Source: Feifania hominis (lineage in GTDB: Bacteria; Bacillota; Clostridia; Oscillospirales; Feifaniaceae). From it: a stretch of DNA of 64,000 bases. Made by a program: the position numbers and the translations under genes. This document shows positions 25,380-32,708 of the stretch, piece after piece. How positions within the stretch are numbered: position 1 is the first letter of the stretch; every line of letters starts with the position of its first letter. Under the pieces are notes generated by a model, which ran no database searches, was not told where the DNA came from, and saw only the letters and a list, made by a program, of their open reading frames with translations. The DNA is taken from the NCBI RefSeq assembly GCF_014384765.1, contig NZ_JACRSP010000002.1:669822-733821 (forward strand), given 5' to 3'.

Positions 25380-26171
25380 ATGAGCGTCTCGCATCTCAGC
25401 CTGGTCTCCGTACAGCCGTTTCTCATGGCCGCCTCCGCTGGAACCTACTGCGAGCTGCAGCACTCCCGTGACCATTTTCTAACGGAGATCTCCTGCTTTG
25501 AACTGGCCCGGCACACGCAGGTGAAGCTGGTGCCCGACTGCTTTTCGTCGCTGCTGCTGCGCTGCGGCGGGGACTTTGACCCCGTGATGGCGGCGCCCGC
25601 CGATGCGCCGGAGCGCAGTCTCGATCTGCCGCAGGGGGCCTATTACTGCGTGCGTTTTACTCCCCTCTCCTCCTACGCGCTCTATCGGGTTCTGGGCGGT
25701 ATGCGGGAGTTCTCCGGCCGGGTTCTCGACGCGCGGGCCATATTCCCGGATATCGGCGAGCTGTGCCGGTCCCTGTCCGGAGAGCCTGTTCGTGCACAGG
25801 CGCGCAGGGCGATCAACGCCTACTTTGACACAAAGCTCCGGCATTCGCCCATTGACCCCGTCGTGCACAGGGCCATTTCGGACATCATCGTATCAAACGG
25901 CTCGATTACGGGCGCCGGTCTCTCCGCCGCCTGTGGGCTGTCGTCGCGCCAGCTCTACAACATCTTTCGCGGGCGCGTCGGCCTGAGCCCCAAGAGCTTT
26001 TCCCGCGCACTGCGCTTTCAAAATGCCCTCTACCGGCTGGTAAAGCCGACAGACGTCCCCTTTACCCCGTACGAATTCAACTACTACGACCAGTCGCATT
26101 TTCTGCATGAGTTCAAAGCCTGCTGCGGGATGCTCCCCGCCCAGCTTCTGGCGCTACTGGGCGGCTGCTGA
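25380..26171 (+). CDS. AraC-family transcriptional regulator
   Basis: The 263-residue protein has an N-terminal sensing half without known motif and a C-terminal AraC-type double helix-turn-helix. The first HTH is around SITGAGLSAACGLSSRQLYN; the second follows at FNYYDQSHFLHEFKACCGML, with the family pattern YYDQSHFxxxFK. The start follows AAGAGAGGAACCGTCA. It is divergent from the liv-type transporter operon and convergent with the transketolase genes, overlapping the C-terminal transketolase gene's end by 18 bases. It likely controls the transporter in response to the imported ligand. Confidence 0.85.
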   Translation: MSVSHLSLVSVQPFLMAASAGTYCELQHSRDHFLTEISCFELARHTQVKLVPDCFSSLLLRCGGDFDPVMAAPADAPERSLDLPQGAYYCVRFTPLSSYALYRVLGGMREFSGRVLDARAIFPDIGELCRSLSGEPVRAQARRAINAYFDTKLRHSPIDPVVHRAISDIIVSNGSITGAGLSAACGLSSRQLYNIFRGRVGLSPKSFSRALRFQNALYRLVKPTDVPFTPYEFNYYDQSHFLHEFKACCGMLPAQLLALLGGC

Positions 26172-27116
26172 AAGCGGGGTCGGGGCCCCCACAAGTGTCT
26201 GCGCGGCCCGCGCAATCCCCTCGGCGTCAAGCCCATAGTAGTGAAACAGCTCGGCGCTTGTGCCCGCAATGGCATGGCCGGTCGGAATACCGAGGCACCT
26301 GACCGGTACGCCGCAGCAAGTGCCCGCTACAATCTGGCAGACCAGCGAGCCGATGCCTCCCTTTGTGTTGTGCTCTTCGGCGACCAGAAGCCGCCCGGTC
26401 TGCCGCGCCGCCGTCAGAATGGCCTCGGTATCAATCGGCTTTACACTGTACAGGTCGAGCACCCTCGCCGAGATTCCGCGCGCGGCGAGAATCTCGGCCG
26501 CCTGCAGCGCATGGAAGAGCACCTCGCCCGCCGAGAGAATGGTCAGATCCTCGCCGTCGCGCAGCAGCTTTGCCTTTCCAATCGGAAAGCTCTCCCCCTC
26601 ACCATAGAGAACTGGGACGGGATTTCGCCCGATGCGAACGTAGAACGGCCCCCAGGTGTCGGCCATCTGCTGCACCAGCGCGGCCATCTGCACCGCGTCC
26701 GCCGGCAGCAGAACCGTCAGCCGGTCCAGTCCCAATGTGCCCGCCAGATCGGACGTCGCATGGTGAGTGGCTCCGGTCGCGCCGTAGCTCACACCGCCGC
26801 TGATTCCAATGATCTTGACGTTGGTGTCGGAGTAGTCCACATCCACTTTGAGCTGCTCAAGTGCCCGGGTGGTCAGAAAGGCCGCCGGCGCGCAGACGAA
26901 CGGCGTAAATCCACAGGTGGAGAGGCCCGCCGCAACCGAGATCTCGTTTTGCTCGGCGATTCCCATTTCAATGAGCCGCTCCGGGCAGCGCTCTGCAAAC
27001 CCGTCAAGGCTCGCCGAGCCGGTCGCATCGGAGGTCAGCACAACCAGGTCGCCGCGCCGCTGCGCCAACGTCTCGAGAGTTTGCGTCAGGGCCTCTCTGA
27101 GTGCCATTTCTCTCAT
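26154..27116 (-). CDS. Transketolase, C-terminal subunit (split transketolase 1)
   Basis: The 320-residue protein carries the pyrimidine-binding and C-terminal domains of a two-piece transketolase: RLIEMGIAEQNEISVAAGLS (with the catalytic Glu of the cofactor site) and GVSYGATGATHHATSDLAG. It associates with the N-terminal subunit encoded just upstream, whose stop it overlaps in ATGA form. Together they transfer two-carbon ketol units between sugar phosphates. The ATG follows AAAGGAGCTGGAACA. A second split pair lies at 40892-42690. Confidence 0.9.
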   Translation of the reverse strand: MREMALREALTQTLETLAQRRGDLVVLTSDATGSASLDGFAERCPERLIEMGIAEQNEISVAAGLSTCGFTPFVCAPAAFLTTRALEQLKVDVDYSDTNVKIIGISGGVSYGATGATHHATSDLAGTLGLDRLTVLLPADAVQMAALVQQMADTWGPFYVRIGRNPVPVLYGEGESFPIGKAKLLRDGEDLTILSAGEVLFHALQAAEILAARGISARVLDLYSVKPIDTEAILTAARQTGRLLVAEEHNTKGGIGSLVCQIVAGTCCGVPVRCLGIPTGHAIAGTSAELFHYYGLDAEGIARAAQTLVGAPTPLSAAAQ

Positions 27117-27940
27117 TGTTCCAGCTCCTTTCGTGTGCTTTCAAGCTCCGTCAGCGCCAGGCGGTACTGCTCGTCTGTGAGCGAGCCGTGGTGCCACTTT
27201 CTGTTGTTCTCCATAAAGGAGACTCCCTTGCCCTTGACGGTGTCGGCAATGATGAGCTTGGGCGCGCCCTTTCGGCCGTGCAGGTCGGCAAAGGCGCCCA
27301 GGATCTGGCCCATATCGTTGCCGTCGATCTGCACCACCTCAAAGCCGAACGCACGCCACTTGTCGGCATAGGGCTCAAGGGGCAGCACCTGCTCGGTGGG
27401 CCCGGTGATCTGAAAGTGATTGCGATCGACAATTGCGTAGAGATTGTCGAGCTTTTTTGCCGAGGCGAACAGTGCCGCCTCCCAGACGGAGCCCTCGTCG
27501 GTCTCGCCGTCGCCCAGCAGAACATAGCTGTTAAAGCTCCTGCCCGACAGCTTGGCCCCGAGAGCAATTCCGCAGGCCAGAGACAGGCCGTGTCCCAGAG
27601 AACCGGTGTTGAGCTCCACACCGCTGATGGCGTTGTTCGGGTGGGAGATGTACTTTGAGCCGAATGCGTTGAACTGCTGCAGCTCGGCTTTCGGAAAATA
27701 GCCGCAGTCCGCCAGAATCCAGAGGTAGGCCTCACAGGTGTGCCCCTTGGAGAGCAGGAAGCGGTCCCGGTCGGGGTCGTTTGGCTTTGCCGGGTCGAAC
27801 CGCAGGATGTGATAGTACAGGGCTGTGAGAAGATCGGCGCTGGACAGCGTACCGCCAATGTGTCCCTTGGAGCGGTGGGCAAGGCCGAGGGCTCCCGCTC
27901 TCACATCCACCGCTTTCTTTTTTAAATCGTTAAGCTCCAT
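27113..27940 (-). CDS. Transketolase, N-terminal subunit (split transketolase 1)
   Basis: The protein has 275 residues from the ATG at 27940 (AGCAGG six bases upstream); an ATG at 27961 would add seven. It is the thiamine-diphosphate (PP) domain: HIGGTLSSADLLTALYY, the ThDP/Mg motif LGDGETDEGSVWEA followed by AIVDRN, and the terminal KGKGVSFMENNRKWHHG typical of transketolase. It works with the C-terminal subunit. The 200-base region upstream is shared with the divergent DeoR-type regulator. Confidence 0.9.
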   Translation of the reverse strand: MELNDLKKKAVDVRAGALGLAHRSKGHIGGTLSSADLLTALYYHILRFDPAKPNDPDRDRFLLSKGHTCEAYLWILADCGYFPKAELQQFNAFGSKYISHPNNAISGVELNTGSLGHGLSLACGIALGAKLSGRSFNSYVLLGDGETDEGSVWEAALFASAKKLDNLYAIVDRNHFQITGPTEQVLPLEPYADKWRAFGFEVVQIDGNDMGQILGAFADLHGRKGAPKLIIADTVKGKGVSFMENNRKWHHGSLTDEQYRLALTELESTRKELEQ

Positions 27941-28077
27941 ATCATACCTGCTTTCCATCATTTTTTAACAGGCAGCGAAGAATGGTGAAGCAAGTTCGCT
28001 CTATGGGAGCGCACATTCTCCGCGGCCATTATCAAACAGCCAAAAACTTATCAAACAAAATAAATTTTGCAAAAAAC

Positions 28078-28106
28078 TTGTAACTTTCTGTAAGCATTGG
28101 TATAAT
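28078..28106 (+). promoter_or_regulatory. Sigma-A promoter of the DeoR-type gene
   Basis: TTGTAA (28078-28083), 17-bp spacer, TATAAT (28101-28106), then 31 bases to the ATG of the regulator. AGGAGAACATT lies just upstream of the start. Confidence 0.75.
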
Positions 28107-28137
28107 ACGATTACCAATATTTAGATAGGAGAACATT

Positions 28138-28917
28138 ATGGCCAAGGCCTTACGACTGATGAAAATCAAAGAGCTTCTCACCGAGCGGGGAGCGATCGAT
28201 ACGCAGACCCTCTGTGCGCTCACCGGCGTCTCCAAGGTCACCATCCGCAGCGATCTGATCCATCTGGAGGAGGAGGGGTTCCTCCACCGCACCTACGGCG
28301 GCGCTGTCCTGCGAAAGGACGGGAACGCCTCCGATTCTGCGGCAGCCGTGCCAGCTGACTCCAGTGAAAAGATGCGGCGTCTCGCCGAGCTCGGCGGTGT
28401 GGTGCAGCGGCATGTGGCGAGCGCGTCGTGGGTGATGCTCGGCTACGGCGTCACCTGCCGCGAAATAGCGAGAAGCCTGCTCAACCAGAACATTCGGGTC
28501 GTCACCGGCAACATCGACGCCGCCGTCATTCTCAGCGAGAGCAGCACGGTGGAGATCTTCATCCCCGGCGGCTATCTGCGCCGCCACTACAACTATCTCA
28601 TGCTCAACGGTGAGTGGTATCAGAAAGCCCTCGTGGGGCTCACGGTGGACCAGGCCTACATCGGCGTCGCCGGCATCGACCCGTCCGGATTCACGGTCGG
28701 CGACGTGCTCGAGTGTCAGACGCTTGAGCTCATCCGCAAAATTGCCCGCGAGGTCATCGTTGTCATCGACTCGGGCAAGTTTGACCGCACCGCGTTCTTC
28801 CGGCTGGGAGATCTGGAGTATGCCGACACCATCATCACAAACGACGACATCCCCGACAGCTACCGCGAACTCTTCCGGGAGAAGAACATCCGTTTTCTGA
28901 CCCCGTCCTCCCTCTAG
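28138..28917 (+). CDS. DeoR-family transcriptional regulator
   Basis: The 259-residue protein has an N-terminal HTH_DeoR (MKIKELLTERGAIDTQTLCA, then VSKVTIRSDLIHLEEEGFLH and the RTYGGAVL loop) and a C-terminal sugar-phosphate-sensing ISOCOT-like domain, with YIGVAGIDPSGFTVGD and VIVVIDSGKFDRTAFF. Members repress sugar catabolic genes and are released by phosphorylated sugars. It is divergent from the split transketolase and upstream of the convergent nitroreductase/TIM/FGGY genes, which are the likely targets. Confidence 0.9.
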   Translation: MAKALRLMKIKELLTERGAIDTQTLCALTGVSKVTIRSDLIHLEEEGFLHRTYGGAVLRKDGNASDSAAAVPADSSEKMRRLAELGGVVQRHVASASWVMLGYGVTCREIARSLLNQNIRVVTGNIDAAVILSESSTVEIFIPGGYLRRHYNYLMLNGEWYQKALVGLTVDQAYIGVAGIDPSGFTVGDVLECQTLELIRKIAREVIVVIDSGKFDRTAFFRLGDLEYADTIITNDDIPDSYRELFREKNIRFLTPSSL

Positions 28918-28930
28918 TACCTACCGGCGC

Positions 28931-28980
28931 AGCGGCCGCATCTCAGAGCCATGTGAGCTTTGGGAGGCGGCCTTTTTTAT
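28931..28980 (+). terminator. Probable terminator after DeoR-type gene
   Basis: An imperfect stem (ggccgc ... gcggcc) ends with ggcggccttttttatt, a clear T run on the + strand. The loop is large and the stem imperfect. Confidence 0.55.
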
Positions 28981-29501
28981 TCGAATCGCTCCTCAAACCA
29001 CTTGCCCGGATCCATGCGCGCGATCGGCGCCGGCGTGGTGCTGGGACGGCCAAAGGCCGCCATGCCGACCACCCGGGCCCACGTCGGAACGGACAAAATG
29101 CGGCAAAACTCCCCGTAATTCTCCGCGTCCGGGCACATGCCGAGCCAGACGCCGCCGAGGCCCGCCGCGTGCGCTGCGAGAAGCATATTCTCCATGGCTG
29201 CAGCGCAGCTGTGCACCAGAAACTCCCGGGGCATCGGCTTCTGTCCGAGCACTCTGGTGTCGGCACATACCACGATTGCGGCGCCGCAGTTCTCGAGCAG
29301 CCCCCACCAGGGCGTCAGAGGAACAAGGCGCAGCAGCGTCTCGCGCCGGCGGATGCTGAGAAAGACCCAGGGCTGTGTATTGTGACCTGACGGCGCCTGC
29401 TGTCCCGCCCGAATGAGTTCCTCGAGCTGCTCATGCGAGAGCGGCTCTCCGGTAAAGTCCCGTACGCTGCGGCGCGTCATCAGACAGGTGAGAGCGTCCA
29501 T
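28977..29501 (-). CDS. Nitroreductase-family FMN oxidoreductase
   Basis: The 174-residue protein begins MDALTCLMTRRSVRDFTGEP, the usual nitroreductase RRSVR/FMN-phosphate motif, and has QQAPSGHNTQPW and GLGGVWLGMCPD. These are homodimeric flavoproteins that use NAD(P)H to reduce nitro compounds, quinones or enones. Here it is the last gene of a three-gene run with an FGGY kinase and a TIM-barrel protein (TAA-A-ATG junction), so a biosynthetic or catabolic redox step on the same compound is possible. No substrate is evident. Confidence 0.85.
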   Translation of the reverse strand: MDALTCLMTRRSVRDFTGEPLSHEQLEELIRAGQQAPSGHNTQPWVFLSIRRRETLLRLVPLTPWWGLLENCGAAIVVCADTRVLGQKPMPREFLVHSCAAAMENMLLAAHAAGLGGVWLGMCPDAENYGEFCRILSVPTWARVVGMAAFGRPSTTPAPIARMDPGKWFEERFE

Positions 29502-29502
29502 T

Positions 29503-30189
29503 TTAATCCTCCCCGCCGGCGGCGGACGGTTCCCTCAGGCGGCGATCGACAAACTCGATCTGCTCGGAGAACGTTTCGCCGAACTTCTTTTCAAAGAATG
29601 CTCCGCCAATGGTGAAAGCCCAGGCGCCGGCGCTCCTGAGAAAGTCGATCTGCTCCAGGGTGCTCACGCTGCCCGCCACGCTCAGAGGCTTGTCAATCGC
29701 AGCGAGCACCGAGCAGATGAGTTCGCGCGGATCACCGTCCTGGTAGCGGTAGGCGGAGATGTTGATGCCGGTAACCGTACTGCGGCACACCTGTGCGGCC
29801 TCGGAGGCAATCTCCTCGATCGTCCCGTAGAGGTTGTGGTTTCGCCGCGTTCCGACAAAGGGCATGTGCCGCAGCTTCTTCTCGGCCGCAAGCCGGTTTG
29901 TCGCCTCATAGTAGTGTGCGCCGAGCAGGTAGTCGAAGCCGCAGTCCGCCGCGATTCGGATTCCCCTCTCGGTGCCCGCCTCATCCGTCGCAAGGCACTC
30001 CATAAACGTGGTCTTGCCGGCGTCTTTCATGCAGGCGACGAGATCTTTCATCTGCTCCGGATCGATTCCCACATCCTTAAATCCCCAGTATTTCGCCGGG
30101 GCGTCCCTCGCCTCAAGAAAGATCTCCTTTGCGTTTTGCACCGTCACATCGTGCCAGGTCAGCATCACAATCAGCTGCGTCTGTGCCAT
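29503..30189 (-). CDS. TIM-barrel protein of unknown function in a sugar-kinase operon
   Basis: The 228-residue cytosolic protein has alternating beta/alpha elements of a (beta/alpha)8 barrel. It contains FKDVGIDPEQMKDLVACMKD, DCGFDYLLGAHYYEA, and a terminal phosphate-binding pattern SVAGSVSTLEQIDFLRSAG followed by AFTIGGAFFEKKFG. That C-terminal glycine loop resembles ThiE, KDPG and orotidine-decarboxylase-like phosphate sites. The decarboxylase DxKxxD motif is absent. It lies 3 bases downstream of the FGGY kinase and 1 base upstream of the nitroreductase, so it probably acts on the kinase product. I cannot name the reaction. Confidence 0.6.
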   Translation of the reverse strand: MAQTQLIVMLTWHDVTVQNAKEIFLEARDAPAKYWGFKDVGIDPEQMKDLVACMKDAGKTTFMECLATDEAGTERGIRIAADCGFDYLLGAHYYEATNRLAAEKKLRHMPFVGTRRNHNLYGTIEEIASEAAQVCRSTVTGINISAYRYQDGDPRELICSVLAAIDKPLSVAGSVSTLEQIDFLRSAGAWAFTIGGAFFEKKFGETFSEQIEFVDRRLREPSAAGGED

Positions 30190-30192
30190 CGG

Positions 30193-31689
30193 TCAGTCCT
30201 CCGTTTCCCTTTTATTGTCACGGGTCCTTTGAACGGCCCGTCTCCAACCCTGCAGGGTCCTCTCCCTTGTCTGCGGCTCCATCGCGGGGCAGTAGACGGC
30301 TCCCGTCTTTCGCTCTGCCAAGAACTCCTCAGGCCGGCTCCAGAGCCCCACCGCGAGGCCTGCCATATAGGCCGCCCCCTGGGCCGAGCTCTCCTCAACA
30401 CAGCCGCACACTACCCGTGCATCAAGGACATCAGCCTGAAACTGCATCTCAAAGCGGTTGGCACAGCCGCCTCCGTCAGCCGCAATGCTCTTCGGAAGCG
30501 GAGCGCCTCCATAGTCGGCGAGATACTGCGCAATGTCGCGGACCTGATAGGCCGCGCTCTCGAGTGCGGCGCGCGCCAGATGGGCAACTCCTGTTGCAGG
30601 CGTGATTCCACAGATGCATCCGCGTGCGTCGGAATCAAAGCAGGGCGCGCCAAGGCCGTTGAATGCGGGCACAAAGTAGACCCCGCCGTTGTCCGGCAGA
30701 GCGGCGGCGAGGCGTGAGGCGCCCCGCTCGGAGTCGTCCGCCGCGACGGGCAGACAGAGGCTGTCGGACAGCCACGACAGCGCCGCTCCCGCATAGGCAA
30801 CCGTTCCCTCCCAGACAAAGACCCTTGAGAACTCCGTGCTCCAGGCGATGTTGAGGCTGATGCCGGGCGGCGGGGGCAGCGGTGTGCCGCCAATATTGAG
30901 AAGATAGGACGCCCCTGTGCCGTAGGTCACTTTCACATCGCCCGGATGAAAACAGCCCTGCGCAAAGAGCGCCGCCGCGCTGTCGCCCATAACGCCCGTG
31001 ACGGGAATCCTCCATCCCGCAGTCTCAAAGGTGCCAAAGAGCCCGTCGTCCTGAATCACCCGGGGCAGTATGACCGGCGGAATTCCCAGAAGCTCCAAAA
31101 GCTCGTGATTCCACTCGCCTGCCGCCGGGTCGTAGAGTCGTGTGATGCTTGCATTGCACGCGTTGCAGACATGTCTCCCGCCCCCCGACAGCCGCCAGGC
31201 AAGCCAGCTGTCCACCGTGCCGAAGAGCAGCTCCCCGCTGCGGGCACGCTCATCAAACCGCGGCACCTGCTCGCGCAGCCACAGCAGCTTTGTCGGAATG
31301 GTCCGGCCCGACGGCGCATAGCCCGCCCGCTCGAGAGCGGACAGATACGAACGGTCAAGCCGGCGCAGAACCGACTCGCCGCGTGTGTCCTGCCAGCCCA
31401 CCATGGGGCAGATCGGCTCACCCGTCGTTCTGTCCCACAGGACAAACGCACCCGTTTGAACCGACAGGGCAATCGCCGCAATTTCGCCGGGAACTTCGCC
31501 GAGCAGCCGTGTGATTCCCTCTTCGGCAATCGCCGCGATCTCCAGGGCGTCGTGTTCAACAAAGCCGGGGTCGCGCCGAATCGTTCGGTGGCGCCGGTCC
31601 ACGCGCTGAATCAGAGAGCCCGTCTCATCAAACAGCAGGCATTTTGTGGATGTTGTACTCTGGTCGATGGCCAAGATAAAGCGTTTCAT
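30193..31689 (-). CDS. FGGY-family carbohydrate kinase, glycerol-kinase-like
   Basis: The 498-residue protein has two actin-like halves. The N-terminal phosphate-1 loop is ILAIDQSTTSTKCLLFDETG; there is PMVGWQDTRGESVLRRLDRS in domain I, TGVMGDSAAALFAQG and VKVTYGTGASYLL around the hinge, and IAADGGGCANRFEMQFQADV in domain II. FGGY kinases phosphorylate sugars, polyols or glycerol at a terminal hydroxyl. The substrate need not be glycerol: the TIM-barrel and nitroreductase partners are absent from glycerol operons. It is first in the leftward run, read from an AT-rich promoter region shared with the divergent cyclase gene. Confidence 0.85.
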   Translation of the reverse strand: MKRFILAIDQSTTSTKCLLFDETGSLIQRVDRRHRTIRRDPGFVEHDALEIAAIAEEGITRLLGEVPGEIAAIALSVQTGAFVLWDRTTGEPICPMVGWQDTRGESVLRRLDRSYLSALERAGYAPSGRTIPTKLLWLREQVPRFDERARSGELLFGTVDSWLAWRLSGGGRHVCNACNASITRLYDPAAGEWNHELLELLGIPPVILPRVIQDDGLFGTFETAGWRIPVTGVMGDSAAALFAQGCFHPGDVKVTYGTGASYLLNIGGTPLPPPPGISLNIAWSTEFSRVFVWEGTVAYAGAALSWLSDSLCLPVAADDSERGASRLAAALPDNGGVYFVPAFNGLGAPCFDSDARGCICGITPATGVAHLARAALESAAYQVRDIAQYLADYGGAPLPKSIAADGGGCANRFEMQFQADVLDARVVCGCVEESSAQGAAYMAGLAVGLWSRPEEFLAERKTGAVYCPAMEPQTRERTLQGWRRAVQRTRDNKRETED

Positions 31690-31908
31690 AATCCCTCTTT
31701 TTGTAAAAATAGGAAATATTTATTAATTTTTATCACTTTTATTAATAAATTTCTTTAATTTGGTTAAATAATAGCACATTTCTTTTTAACAATCAAGCTA
31801 AAATTAAACGAAATTTAATATTATTTATAAAAAGAGATAACTTTTGCTGGACTTTTTTTGCTTTTCTTGCTAAAATGTTAGCATAATTTATCAAAAGGAG
31901 GGTAAGCT
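31690..31908. other. AT-rich divergent promoter region
   Basis: The region lies between the FGGY kinase (-) and the cyclase-family gene (+). It is very AT-rich. It contains an inverted repeat TGCTAA-AATG-TTAGCA (31868-31883) close to the cyclase start, a candidate operator or -10 overlap. No gene is present. Confidence 0.5.
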
Positions 31909-32586
31909 ATGATTTTTCGTGAAGATCAGATTGTCAGTCTGAGTCATTCTCTGCTGGACAATGGAAAGGAGAACTTTCCCTACGAGGTGGAGTGCCTCGG
32001 CCGAAAGGACAAGGACTGGTATATCGAATGTGTCTGCAAACTCGGCTCCCACTGCGGGACCCATGTGGAGGTACCCTACCACCACGACCGGCACGGCGCA
32101 GACGTCATGAGCTATCCTGTGCAGGATCTCATCGGTGAGTGCGTGGTCTTGAACTGTGAGGGAAAGGCGCCGGGTGAAGCCATCACCGCCGAGGACTTAA
32201 AACAGTATGCCGACCGGATCCGCCCGGGCGATATCGTCTTTCTCCACACAGGCTACGACCGGTACTTCCGCGAGGAGAACTGGCAGCCGTATCCCTATGT
32301 CTCTATGGATGCGCTGGAATTTTTGCTGAGCAATGACATCAAGGTGCTGGGCACAGACGCCTCGGGCGTCGAGATTGTGGACGGCTACTCTCCCACGGGG
32401 AGAATGAAAGAGCTCTACGGTGAACCCATCCATGTGACCTGCTTTCAAAACCACGTCGCCATTGTGGAATCTCTGACCAATCTCGGCGAGATCGAGAATG
32501 AGCGTACCACCGTGTTTATTCTGCCGGTGCCCGCCGAGCACATGGATGCCTTTCCCTGTCAGATCATCGCCGTTCGCGGCCTGTAA
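31909..32586 (+). CDS. Cyclase-family metal hydrolase (kynurenine formamidase-like)
   Basis: The 225-residue protein resembles the KynB/cyclase superfamily. The metal-binding segment reads GSHCGTHVEVPYHHDR, corresponding to HxGTHxDxPxH with Glu in place of the usual Asp. KVLGTDASGVEI and FQNHVAIVESLTNLGEI are family features. Members hydrolyse N-formylkynurenine, isatin or other cyclic amides. The start has AAAAGGAGGGTAAGCT. The gene is single, with a bidirectional terminator downstream. The physiological substrate is unknown; the neighbouring FGGY/TIM block suggests a catabolic role. Confidence 0.75.
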   Translation: MIFREDQIVSLSHSLLDNGKENFPYEVECLGRKDKDWYIECVCKLGSHCGTHVEVPYHHDRHGADVMSYPVQDLIGECVVLNCEGKAPGEAITAEDLKQYADRIRPGDIVFLHTGYDRYFREENWQPYPYVSMDALEFLLSNDIKVLGTDASGVEIVDGYSPTGRMKELYGEPIHVTCFQNHVAIVESLTNLGEIENERTTVFILPVPAEHMDAFPCQIIAVRGL

Positions 32587-32617
32587 CCATCCAGGCCGCT
32601 TATTGCCCCCGTACAGA

Positions 32618-32656
32618 GAAAGCCCGCTGCAGACAGTGCCTGCAGCGGGCTTTCTC
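32618..32656 (+). terminator. Intrinsic terminator after cyclase-family gene
   Basis: 14-bp stem gaaagcccgctgca / tgcagcgggctttc with a nine-base loop and a following TTTC on the + strand. Confidence 0.75.
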
Positions 32657-32663
32657 ATAGCAA

Positions 32664-32697
32664 AAAAAGAGGACCGTCCAAAGGACGGCCCTCTCGC
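32664..32697 (-). terminator. Intrinsic terminator after the giant SLH gene
   Basis: On the - strand, gagggccgtcc TTT ggacggtcctc is followed by TTTTTTT, directly past the TAG stop at 32709. Confidence 0.85.
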
Positions 32698-32708
32698 GCT
32701 GAATTTTT

